Shown here in pieces: positions 16,361-24,072 of a stretch of 64,000 nucleotides of DNA (positions are counted from its first letter, which is position 1; the number at the start of each line of letters is the position of its first letter). The position numbers and the translations under genes are program-made. The notes under the pieces are model-generated. The model made no database searches. It saw only the letters and a list, made by a program, of their open reading frames with translations, and was not told the origin of the DNA. The DNA comes from Desulfovibrio sp. JY (lineage in GTDB: Bacteria; Desulfobacterota; Desulfovibrionia; Desulfovibrionales; Desulfovibrionaceae): positions 2,232,001 to 2,296,000 of the forward strand of contig CP082962.1 of assembly GCA_021730285.1 (NCBI GenBank). Reading direction: 5' to 3'.

Positions 16361-19300
16361 ATGCCTAGTTTTCAAGAGCAATCTATTTATCCACCTAGAC
16401 ATTGGCAAGCATTTGAAGATCTTTGTAGAGATCTGTGGGCGGCAATTTTAAACGATAAAAATACAATTAAAAATGGCAGGGGAGGACAAAAGCAGGATGG
16501 TGTCGATATATATGGTCGGGAAGGTGGAGATGGTAGATATGTAGGTATTCAGTGTAAGGGAAAATGTGTTGATTATGGGCATAAGCTTGAAGAAAAAGAG
16601 CTGATAACTGAGGTAGGAAAAGCTGTAAAATTTGAGCCAAGTTTATCAAAGTTTATTATTGCTACCACTGCCCCCAGTGATGCTCCAATACAAAAAAAAG
16701 CAAGGTTGATAACTCAAGAGAATGAAAGAAAGGGATTATTTGAGGTAATCGTCTACGGCTGGGAGGAGATAGTTTCAAGGCTTTCAGAACATAGAGATGT
16801 AATAAGAAAGCATTATTCTGATTATGGTCGCGAATTTGTCTATGAAAGGAGCTGTGGTGATGTTAGTAATTTTGGTCAGGACGTCGGAGTTCCAAATTTT
16901 AAAAAAGATGGAGTTGGATATAGTGGTGAGCCCGCTCCTTTGTTGTATCAACTAGATATAGGTGCGGCGAAGATAAATGATATAATTATCGAGAATGAAG
17001 TAGTTAATCGAGAAATAACAAAGGTAGTTCCTTATATTGATAGTCGTCCTAGAATTGCTATTTCAATGCTAGAAAAGATTCTAGAAGAGTGCAAGGGAAA
17101 GGCAGACGATAATATTAGATTTAGAATACTAACAAACATTGGTGCGTGTCATTTCGCTCTTAATAATCAAGCTGAGGCGTCGAATTTCTTTCTTAGAGCT
17201 TTTGAATTTGCTCCGGAGGGTAATGACAAGGCGCTTAGAAATGCTTCTCTCGGATATTTGCTCGTAGGAGATCTAGATAACTCTAATAAAATGATTCTGC
17301 AGGCAATTGAACTCAATCCAACAGAGCCAGATGGATATTCTTTGTTGATAGCTTCTCTGGGTAGAGATATTGATGAAAATGAAGTAAATCGGTTGGTTCC
17401 GAAGGAATGTCTCAAAGCTTCAAGTGTTAATTTGTCTTTAGGATATGCCTATAAGAATAGCGGCAATCAAGAAAGAGCTATCCATTTTTTCAACGAAGCA
17501 TATTTGTCTGAACCATCATCGCCCGTAATAGCTGCTGTTTATGGAACGGAATTGTTTCAGTTTGTTATGAGTGAAAACAAGGCTCTGGTTGAGGGGTGTG
17601 TCGATTACGAGGATGTCGAAAAACTCAAAAAGTCTCAAAAGGCACTTCAATGTACATGGGAGACAGTTAAAGGAACAGATTTTTTTGAGAGTTACATATG
17701 GGTAGGAATCAACTTGACTTGTCTCAATTCGATTCTTGGTGAAATTGATAATGCAAGGGCGATTATAGCTGACATGGAAAAGTGTGGCTGCTGTGATATG
17801 AATTTTTATGAAGCTGCAGCTAGAGTTGAGTCTGATTTATATAATTATGAAGCAGCTTTGAAATTTATAGATAAAATCAATGAGCCATTAAGGCGTGATT
17901 TGCAAATAATTAAGCTCCAATGTTTAGGCTGTTTAAATCGTTTTTCTGAGGCGAATAACTGTCTAGACACAATTGACTATGTGTCAAGTTCGGAGCCTTA
18001 TTACTCAATGTTTGTCCGGTTAAAATATAAAGTTATAGAAGGAAAGAGTGGTCTTTCATTGGCACTTGATTTGGCACGTGCAGAACAAAAAGCTAGGGGA
18101 AAAGACGTATTTATTACCATAGTTGTGGGAGATCTTTTACGTAGAAGTGGTGACAAAGATGGCCTAGAAAAAGAGTTGGCTTATATAAAGTCTCTTTTGA
18201 AAAAGCAAGTATCAAAAATAGAGAAGATCGCTATTGCAGATTTTTTATATAGGAATAGTTGTTATGGGGATGCTGTAGATATTTTTAAAGAACTTGTTAC
18301 TGAACGAAGAGATTCTGGGCCATTACGTAGCTTGATTGTTTGTTTGTTTAAACTGGATCGAAGGCGTGATCTTATTGATATTTTTGAAAGCATTGACAGG
18401 GAAACGAAAAAAAAAGATTTTTATTTATATCATCTCGCTGCCGTGTGTGTTAAAATTGGAGAATATGCTAAGGCTGTTGAAAATATTGATGAATATCTTT
18501 TGGTTAAACCAGGTGATTTGTCTATACGAAACAATTGGATTGATTTAAATAGTAGAATTGGGAGAGTCGATAATGTGAAGCAATTTCTTTCGATTTACGT
18601 TCCTTCTCTGGAGGCTTCTTCAGAAGACCTAACTGACTATGCAAAAAGACTCCAATATTATGGATTTGAGAAAAAAAGTCTCGAGTTGTTTTATTTTATA
18701 ATTAGAAAATACCGATATGATGGTGTGGCTGCTGCATCATTTATTTCATATGTACTGCTAAATAAAATTAATTTAGACAATTATGAATTTGATACTGTTA
18801 GAGCTGATGCAGCTGTTACTATTCGAAGCGATGACGGAAAAATTTACAAATATATCATTGAATCAACGTATACAGACAGAGTCTATGATGAGGAAATCCC
18901 CTTCGAGAGCGAAATTGCCCAGATCTGTAATGGGAAACGCATTGGGGAAAGAATTGCAATTGATTTAAATAAGTATACTGAATTAAAAGGGGAGATAGTC
19001 TCGATAGAATCAAAATATAGATATGTTTTAAGAAAGCTTATCGAGTCATTTTCTCGACGATTCCCTGGTGATCAGTCTTTTTTTGTAGTTGATTTAAAAA
19101 GCAAAGATGGAAACATAGACTTTTCTCCCATATTTGACATGGTTGATTCAAAGGCTAGTCAGAGGTTGCTTGCCGAATCATACTATAAAAGCAAAACTTT
19201 TCCTTTGTGTGTAGTTGCAAAATCCCTACATCTTCATCCTTTTGAAGTGTATGAAAGGTTTTCATTGGATCCATCTATTGGAGTTATTTGCAGTCGTGGA

Positions 19301-20254
19301 GATGAATATGTAAGGCTTACTTCATTGAATTGTGTGCATAAAAAACATAAAGAATTTATTGTTGACCCTATTACTCTGTGCGCACTCTATGACTTTGGCC
19401 TCCTGTCGGTTTTTGACAAATTCTATGGACCTATTGGAATAACACAGTCTACGCTCGACTTGTTTTTTTTCTATCTTGATGAACTTAACAATTCTGATCA
19501 TAATGGCGTTTTTTTTAAAGAAAATGGAAAATATATCTACCATGAATTTGAAGATGGCATGCTATCTGAAACTATAGATAAGTATAACAGAGTATTGGAT
19601 TGGGCAAAGCGAAAAACCAAAATATATCCTGCTTCTGGTGGAGTTGTATATAACTCAAAGGAGATGGTTGGAGAATCTGAGCTTGGCCTTGCCTTCTATG
19701 ATACTCTTGTTGCTGCGATTGGCAATAATCTCATTCTGATGTCTGATGATTTTTCGTATAGAGAGATTGCGGCGTTAATGGGTGTAAAATGTTCTACTTG
19801 GTCTGAAATATTATGTTTAGATTTGAAGAATAGGCACTTGATAGGCTTAGAGGAGTATTGCAGGTTTTATGTAGAAATGATTCGCAGAAATTATTTTTTG
19901 CTTTCGATTGATTACCGTATTTTATATTTTGTGATTAATAACAATAATTGGGAAATCAATGATGTGGTGGTAAAGGTGTTTGATATTTTTAAAAGTAAAA
20001 GGGCTAGCGCTGTTTCGCTACTGTATGTTGCATTTGATTTTCTCAGATGTATCTGGCGTCTTGCTATCCCTTTATATGTTAAAGATAGGTTTTTATGGTT
20101 TGTTTTGAATTTCTTGGTTATTAATGAGTCGTTTAAGGTTGATATGATTGTCGCGAATTTTATTGAGCTGGATAAATTTATACAGGAACCTCAAGATGGA
20201 AGTTATCTTGATTCGTTGGATAGATGGTTAAGAGGGCATTTTTTTGTTTTTTGA
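16361..20254 (+). CDS. Putative conflict/defence protein: restriction-endonuclease-like + TPR + GreAB-C + PIN
   Basis: 1297 residues, ATG with ribosome site AGAGGA, strongly AT-rich against GC-rich neighbours and read against the phage operon. Residues 10-160 look like an Mrr/PD-(D/E)XK nuclease: E19, D49 in DGVDIY and Q64-x-K66 in GIQCKGK. Residues about 225-780 are helical repeats of TPR type (for example ARAIHFFNEAYL-like pairs and LNPTEPDGYSLL). Around 842-893 is a GreA/GreB C-terminal-like fold (YDEEIPFESEIAQIC, GKRIGERIAIDL). The last 300 residues carry PIN-like acidic residues: D1002 in FIVDPITLCAL and D1129-D1130 in LILMSDDFSYREIA. TPR-GreAB-C-PIN proteins are predicted bacterial conflict effectors; the extra N-terminal nuclease is notable. 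Activity is inferred. Confidence 0.75.
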   Translation: MPSFQEQSIYPPRHWQAFEDLCRDLWAAILNDKNTIKNGRGGQKQDGVDIYGREGGDGRYVGIQCKGKCVDYGHKLEEKELITEVGKAVKFEPSLSKFIIATTAPSDAPIQKKARLITQENERKGLFEVIVYGWEEIVSRLSEHRDVIRKHYSDYGREFVYERSCGDVSNFGQDVGVPNFKKDGVGYSGEPAPLLYQLDIGAAKINDIIIENEVVNREITKVVPYIDSRPRIAISMLEKILEECKGKADDNIRFRILTNIGACHFALNNQAEASNFFLRAFEFAPEGNDKALRNASLGYLLVGDLDNSNKMILQAIELNPTEPDGYSLLIASLGRDIDENEVNRLVPKECLKASSVNLSLGYAYKNSGNQERAIHFFNEAYLSEPSSPVIAAVYGTELFQFVMSENKALVEGCVDYEDVEKLKKSQKALQCTWETVKGTDFFESYIWVGINLTCLNSILGEIDNARAIIADMEKCGCCDMNFYEAAARVESDLYNYEAALKFIDKINEPLRRDLQIIKLQCLGCLNRFSEANNCLDTIDYVSSSEPYYSMFVRLKYKVIEGKSGLSLALDLARAEQKARGKDVFITIVVGDLLRRSGDKDGLEKELAYIKSLLKKQVSKIEKIAIADFLYRNSCYGDAVDIFKELVTERRDSGPLRSLIVCLFKLDRRRDLIDIFESIDRETKKKDFYLYHLAAVCVKIGEYAKAVENIDEYLLVKPGDLSIRNNWIDLNSRIGRVDNVKQFLSIYVPSLEASSEDLTDYAKRLQYYGFEKKSLELFYFIIRKYRYDGVAAASFISYVLLNKINLDNYEFDTVRADAAVTIRSDDGKIYKYIIESTYTDRVYDEEIPFESEIAQICNGKRIGERIAIDLNKYTELKGEIVSIESKYRYVLRKLIESFSRRFPGDQSFFVVDLKSKDGNIDFSPIFDMVDSKASQRLLAESYYKSKTFPLCVVAKSLHLHPFEVYERFSLDPSIGVICSRGDEYVRLTSLNCVHKKHKEFIVDPITLCALYDFGLLSVFDKFYGPIGITQSTLDLFFFYLDELNNSDHNGVFFKENGKYIYHEFEDGMLSETIDKYNRVLDWAKRKTKIYPASGGVVYNSKEMVGESELGLAFYDTLVAAIGNNLILMSDDFSYREIAALMGVKCSTWSEILCLDLKNRHLIGLEEYCRFYVEMIRRNYFLLSIDYRILYFVINNNNWEINDVVVKVFDIFKSKRASAVSLLYVAFDFLRCIWRLAIPLYVKDRFLWFVLNFLVINESFKVDMIVANFIELDKFIQEPQDGSYLDSLDRWLRGHFFVF

Positions 20255-20275
20255 TTTATCTTGTTATGGTAGAAA

Positions 20276-20713
20276 TTAGCTAGCTTCTAACGCTTTTAGT
20301 ACGCTGCTTGCTGTCACTCTTGCGGGAGGCGAAATCGGATGCTTCTCGAGGCTCCCTTCTTGAATCATCTCCCAAACCCTACTCCTCCCAATAGACAACA
20401 CAAACGCTACTTCAGGAATCGTCAGCAGCGCCTTCTTCGTAACCAAGTCCCAAGCCGAAACCGCCGGCAAGCTCGCAAATGCCAGCTTTTTCGTCTGGTA
20501 GGTCACCGGCAGCATCAACTCAAATCCCACAGGATCAACCAGGCTACAACGCTTGGCGCAGCCCAAGCAGACGTATTTTCGGTCTTTCCAAAACCACCGG
20601 GGTTTGCGCCTGGGGCCGCAGCCGAGGGAGTCGTAGACATGGCCTTCCACCTGCCCCTGGTAGGGCAGAAATCCCTTGTCCAGGAGCTTCAAGACGTCGT
20701 CGATAATGCTCAT
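20276..20713 (-). CDS. Zinc-ribbon plus HTH (excisionase-like) phage protein
   Basis: 145 residues, ATG at 20713 overlapping the upstream gene's stop (ATGA). Residues about 45-57 carry KYVCLGCAKRC with three Cys that could bind zinc. The C-terminal 55 residues are a MerR/excisionase-type winged HTH (LTIPEVAFVLSIGRSRVWEM, then IQEGSLEKHPISPPARV). It is the last gene of the early/middle block, close to where Mu has its Mor/C activator genes, so a regulatory DNA-binding role is plausible. The family is not recognised beyond the HTH. The gene ends 22 bp after the AT-rich cargo gene, facing it. Confidence 0.6.
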   Translation of the reverse strand: MSIIDDVLKLLDKGFLPYQGQVEGHVYDSLGCGPRRKPRWFWKDRKYVCLGCAKRCSLVDPVGFELMLPVTYQTKKLAFASLPAVSAWDLVTKKALLTIPEVAFVLSIGRSRVWEMIQEGSLEKHPISPPARVTASSVLKALEAS

Positions 20714-21126
20714 GGGTTCCCCCTGTGCTGCGGGAGCAGCATGTCCACGGCCACGGCCTCGTCGCTCCCGGCGACCGCCACCCACCAGCGACCGTCCAGG
20801 CCCAGGATCGGCGGGCCGGCCACGAAGGTCTTGTCATAATAGCCATTGCCGACCGGGACGCGCACGCGGTCGCCTCGGCGCAAGTTGGGACGGGCTTCGG
20901 GATAATAAGGCTCTCCGCTCAAAAGCGACGCGACGAGCCCGGCAACGCCGGCAGGCGCGAAATACTCGTATTTGCCGCCTCCCGGGCAATGCCAGCGGCC
21001 ATTGAGACGCACGCGATGGCAACCTTCCGGGCCGCCCCAGGCAACGGCCGGGAACAATTCCAACTTGATGATTTTGCCCTGGTTTCGAAGCAAAACAGTA
21101 GTCGATTTCCGTCGCTTCTCGCTCAT
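20710..21126 (-). CDS. Hypothetical phage protein
   Basis: 138 residues from MSEKRRKSTTVLLRNQG; ATG at 21126. Mixed beta/alpha sequence with GCHRVRLNGRWHCPGGGKY and GDRVRVPVGNGYYDKTFV, plus WWVAVAGSDEAVAVDML near the end. The pairs of aromatic and basic residues suggest a small nucleic-acid-binding or beta-barrel fold, but no family is recognised. Part of the early operon with overlapping ends. Confidence 0.55.
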   Translation of the reverse strand: MSEKRRKSTTVLLRNQGKIIKLELFPAVAWGGPEGCHRVRLNGRWHCPGGGKYEYFAPAGVAGLVASLLSGEPYYPEARPNLRRGDRVRVPVGNGYYDKTFVAGPPILGLDGRWWVAVAGSDEAVAVDMLLPQHRGNP

Positions 21127-21142
21127 GGCCGCGCCTGTCGTA

Positions 21143-21511
21143 TCAACCAATGTGAGATATCGCGGCCGCCGCATACAGGGCCGCCACTTCGGCCGCCTGC
21201 CGTTCCCACAGGGCGCGGCACGATTTGCAACGCCGCTTGTCCGTAACCCGGCACCGGGCGCAGGCCACGCGTTCCAGGGCTTCGTAGACCGCTGTCAGCG
21301 AAGGCGGTTCGGGGGTTGCTTCTGTCGGCGGCGTGTCGGCCAGGGCGGCCCGGATGCGCGCCGTCTGCCGGGCCACGTTGCCCGGGTAGCGACCGGCCAA
21401 AATTTGCAGCACGATGCTTTTCGTGATGCCGGTTGCCTTGCAGTATGCGTAGATGCTCCGATGGCGGGCCAGGATGGCGGCCCGTAACGCCTCGCGTTCG
21501 TCCGGCCCCAT
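21143..21511 (-). CDS. Hypothetical phage protein with HTH-like N-terminus and Cys cluster
   Basis: 122 residues, ATG at 21511. The N-terminal half contains a helix-turn-helix-like stretch (SIYAYCKATGITKSIVLQIL). The C-terminal half has four closely spaced cysteines (VACARCRVTDKRRCKSCRAL), a likely zinc site. It may be another small DNA-binding regulator of the early operon. No named family is recognised. Confidence 0.55.
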   Translation of the reverse strand: MGPDEREALRAAILARHRSIYAYCKATGITKSIVLQILAGRYPGNVARQTARIRAALADTPPTEATPEPPSLTAVYEALERVACARCRVTDKRRCKSCRALWERQAAEVAALYAAAAISHIG

Positions 21512-21514
21512 GCG

Positions 21515-22072
21515 TCATGCCAATGCGCGCCGCGTGCCGCCGGCTTCGGCCGGCTCGGGATCGATGCCGGCCTTGCGGCAACGGCTCCACAAGTCCTTGG
21601 CCAGGGTGGCCAGGGCGGCCGGGTCGGACAGCCACACGAACTTTTCCACGCCGAACTGCTTGGACGCCCGGCTGTCCAGGCTTTTGGGCTCGTAGCCAAG
21701 CAGGCACCACAGCATGAGGATGTAGCGCTTTTGTCGGGCCAGCGGCCCGGCAGGAATATCCAGGCGTTCGTAGCCGTCGGCCTTGTCGCCTTTTTTCCAG
21801 TCGCGCAGGCGCTTGGGCAAAAGCGGGATGTCCACGGCCGCATGCTCGGGCAACCACTGGCCGGCTAGGGCGTCCAGGACCTGGTTGCGCTGGCCGAGCG
21901 TCAGCTTCGACCAGGACGCCGCCGGGCCGCCCAGGATGCGGCCGAACATCTCGATCAGCAGGTCTTTGTCCGCCTCATACGAGAGCGTGGTCGCCTTGAG
22001 CAGCGTCCCGAAAAAGACCTTGGATTGCATGTTGTAGATGGCGGCGCAGGGAACGAAAGATCGCTTGGCCAT
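21515..22072 (-). CDS. GemA/gp16-like regulatory protein (DUF1018)
   Basis: 185 residues from MAKRSFVPCAAIYNMQS; the ATG at 22072 is chosen over the longer frame. Contains KRYILMLWCLLGYEPKSLD and the following KQFGVEKFVWLSDPAALATL, the pattern of the DUF1018 family seen in Mu-like phages next to Gam, where Mu has GemA (gp16), which affects host DNA supercoiling and gene expression. It follows the first hammerhead ribozyme by about 66 bp, so cleavage would place this gene at the 5' end of its own mRNA. Confidence 0.75.
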   Translation of the reverse strand: MAKRSFVPCAAIYNMQSKVFFGTLLKATTLSYEADKDLLIEMFGRILGGPAASWSKLTLGQRNQVLDALAGQWLPEHAAVDIPLLPKRLRDWKKGDKADGYERLDIPAGPLARQKRYILMLWCLLGYEPKSLDSRASKQFGVEKFVWLSDPAALATLAKDLWSRCRKAGIDPEPAEAGGTRRALA

Positions 22073-22138
22073 GGGGCTCCTCTCGTGGTTTCGGCGCATC
22101 CGGCCGTCTGCTTAGAAGGCAGAGGGCCGGCTGACGTG

Positions 22139-22205
22139 TGGGCTGCTCGTCAGGCCCGGGCCGCCACGCCCGGACGACCGCCCGCTCGGGGCGGTTTCGC
22201 AAAAG
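22139..22205 (-). ncRNA. Hammerhead ribozyme, type II-like permutation (copy 1)
   Basis: Read on the minus strand all conserved core pieces are present in order: GC, GAAA, stem III (ACCGCCC / GGGCGGT, loop CGAGC), the cleavage triplet GTC (cut between plus 22176 and 22175), stem I (GTCCGGGC / GCCCGGGC, loop GTGGCG), then CTGACGA and the other strand of stem II (GCAG). Stems I and III are closed by loops, so stem II is the open one. It starts directly after the Gam stop codon and precedes the GemA-like gene. The second copy (26759-26824) has the same length and loop with base changes that keep stem I paired. Self-cleavage is expected but not shown. Confidence 0.85.
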
Positions 22206-22206
22206 A

Positions 22207-22740
22207 TCAGGCGGCCGCGTTTTCGACCGTTTCAGTTTTCAGCTCGTAGAAGAATTCATCCTCGGCCACCCGTTGCACGCCGACCGTCGCCAAGCGTTCT
22301 TCCGGCCACTCGCGCATGGCTTCTTTGTCCACTTCGGGCTTGATCCGGATCGCTTCGAGAAAAGCGCCGCCATCCGGGGAATCGGCCAGTTCCTGGAGCC
22401 GCCCCAGCACCAGCTTCCAGGTCCACCGTGCCAGCGTCTTGAGCTTGGTGGACTGCCGAAAGCCCAGGACACCGAATGTCAGGTCCAGGGACTTCTTTTT
22501 CGGGAATAAATCGTCCTTGCGGGCCGTGGAGAAGTTGGCCAGGGCCACCTCCAGGTCCTTCGCGCGAGCCGCCAACGGCGCGGACTGCGCCTTGGCCTCG
22601 GCCTTGATGCTGTCGATGGATTCGTTCATCACATGTTCAAGCGCGGCCAGATCGCGCTTGATGCCGGCCAACTCGGCCAGGGCCGCATCGGCCTCCTTGA
22701 TGTCCGAAAGGGCGAGCACCTTTGGTTTCGTCCTAGCCAT
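22207..22740 (-). CDS. gam: Host-nuclease inhibitor Gam
   Basis: 177 residues from MARTKPKVLALSDIKEAD; ATG at 22740. Family features are the long N-terminal helix (ELAGIKRDLAALEHVMNES), KKKSLDLTFGVLGFRQS in the centre, and LEAIRIKPEVDKEAMREW near the C-terminus. Mu Gam binds linear DNA ends as a Ku-like dimer and shields them from host exonucleases during transposition. It lies after the winged-helix gene with an 8-bp overlap and is followed immediately by the hammerhead ribozyme. Confidence 0.92.
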   Translation of the reverse strand: MARTKPKVLALSDIKEADAALAELAGIKRDLAALEHVMNESIDSIKAEAKAQSAPLAARAKDLEVALANFSTARKDDLFPKKKSLDLTFGVLGFRQSTKLKTLARWTWKLVLGRLQELADSPDGGAFLEAIRIKPEVDKEAMREWPEERLATVGVQRVAEDEFFYELKTETVENAAA

Positions 22741-23356
22741 GGGAAACCTCCTCTTCTTCCTTTTGAAATCGGGCCAGGATGGCCTGGCAGTTCTCGACGA
22801 TCTTGCCGCGAATAGCCGGCTGGTAGGGATCACGCGTCAGAAAAAGACGCACGACGTCCAGCGCGGCCCGCTTTTCGGTTTCGAACGGATCGCGGATTTT
22901 CCGAGGCGGCCAAGGCGTGTCCACCCTGTCCCTGGCGGCTTCGGTCGCGCGAAACAGGTGCGTCTGGCCGCGCATGCCGTGGCGTTCCAGAAAACCCGCC
23001 TCGGCCAGCCATTGGCAGTATTTGCGTACGTGGTCGTAGGAGACGCGTGAGACGGTGGCCAAATCTTGATAGGCAAAGCCGGGCTTGGCTGAGCGGATTG
23101 CCCGCCAGACGCGCTGATAGAACTCGCCGGAGCGTTTTTCTTCGGTATCGGGATTGAACCGAAACACGCCATCCTCGACGCGAAGCAGCTCTCGGCGTTT
23201 GACCATCTCGTTGACCTGCCTACGAACCCTGGCTTTGGCCGGCTCATCGGAGCAGACCAAAGCCTCGTAGATAAGGGGATAGGCTACGGTTTGCTTGCCG
23301 CCTACGGACAACCCCTGGATAACCAGGCGCACGCGGTCCGCATCGGGTGTTCTCAT
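22733..23356 (-). CDS. Winged-helix phage protein of the early region
   Basis: 207 residues, ATG at 23356, overlapping the MuB-type gene by 4 bp. Two winged-helix-like segments are visible: one near residues 20-65 (LIYEALVCSDEPAKARVRRQ) and one near 85-125 (AYQDLATVSRVSYDHVRKYC, then EAGFLERHGMRGQTHLF). Such proteins are common between MuB and Gam in Mu-like phages. The role is not known; DNA binding is inferred from the fold. Confidence 0.65.
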   Translation of the reverse strand: MRTPDADRVRLVIQGLSVGGKQTVAYPLIYEALVCSDEPAKARVRRQVNEMVKRRELLRVEDGVFRFNPDTEEKRSGEFYQRVWRAIRSAKPGFAYQDLATVSRVSYDHVRKYCQWLAEAGFLERHGMRGQTHLFRATEAARDRVDTPWPPRKIRDPFETEKRAALDVVRLFLTRDPYQPAIRGKIVENCQAILARFQKEEEEVSHG

Positions 23357-24072
23357 GCCCGCCTCCAGGACCGCTGTTTTTGCACGGCCCGAACCATGGC
23401 CGCGTCGGCGCGGTTGGTCTCATGCGCCTTGGCCGCCTGTTCCAGGAGCCCGATCATGTTGCGCACCAGCCGCATGTCGCCGTCGGACGTGGCCCGGACC
23501 ATGGCGCAGGCTTCGGATGTCAGGTCGAGGTCGGCCGCTTCCAAGGCGAAAGCCGCTATGTCGGCCTCGTCCACCGGGGCAAAGGGCACTTCCTGGGTCA
23601 CGCGCGACCAGATGCGCCGGCGCTGAGACAAGAGCCCGATAAGCTCTTCCTCACCGATGAGGATCACAGCGGCACCGCTGGCCTCGTGGATATCGCGCAG
23701 ATCCTCGATCCGACTGAAATGCAGACGGTCCGCCTCGTCCATGTAGATGGAGGAGGACATTTTCTGCTTACGGCGCTTATCCAACGTCTCGATGATCTTC
23801 ACTTTGCAGGCGCTGGCCGAGCGCGGTGCTTTGGTTCCTGTGGCCTCGAAGCACAGCCGTCCCAGAAAGGCGGCCTGGCTTTCGTTTTCCCAAGCGGACA
23901 GGTAGACCCCGCCCCGCTCGGTGTGGCTGTTGCGCGCGGCAAAGGTCTTGCCGCGACCGGCCTGTCCCCAGGCCACGACAATGCCCGGTTGGCCGCGTTC
24001 GGTGTCCTCGACGGTCAGCACGGCCCGCCGGAATGCGGTCACGTTGCCCGTCTCCACAAAAACCGATTTCAT
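23353..24072 (-). CDS. MuB-like target DNA activator ATPase
   Basis: 239 residues, ATG at 24072 overlapping the transposase stop (ATGA). AAA+ motifs are clear: Walker A GQAGRGKT around residue 37 and Walker B SSIYMDEAD around residue 108, followed by ASGAAVILIGEEEL (sensor 1 region) and WSRVTQEVPFAPVD. MuB binds target DNA, delivers it to the transposase and protects the phage's own DNA from insertion. It lacks the longer N-terminal HTH of Mu's MuB, as in many D3112-like phages. Confidence 0.92.
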   Translation of the reverse strand: MKSVFVETGNVTAFRRAVLTVEDTERGQPGIVVAWGQAGRGKTFAARNSHTERGGVYLSAWENESQAAFLGRLCFEATGTKAPRSASACKVKIIETLDKRRKQKMSSSIYMDEADRLHFSRIEDLRDIHEASGAAVILIGEEELIGLLSQRRRIWSRVTQEVPFAPVDEADIAAFALEAADLDLTSEACAMVRATSDGDMRLVRNMIGLLEQAAKAHETNRADAAMVRAVQKQRSWRRA

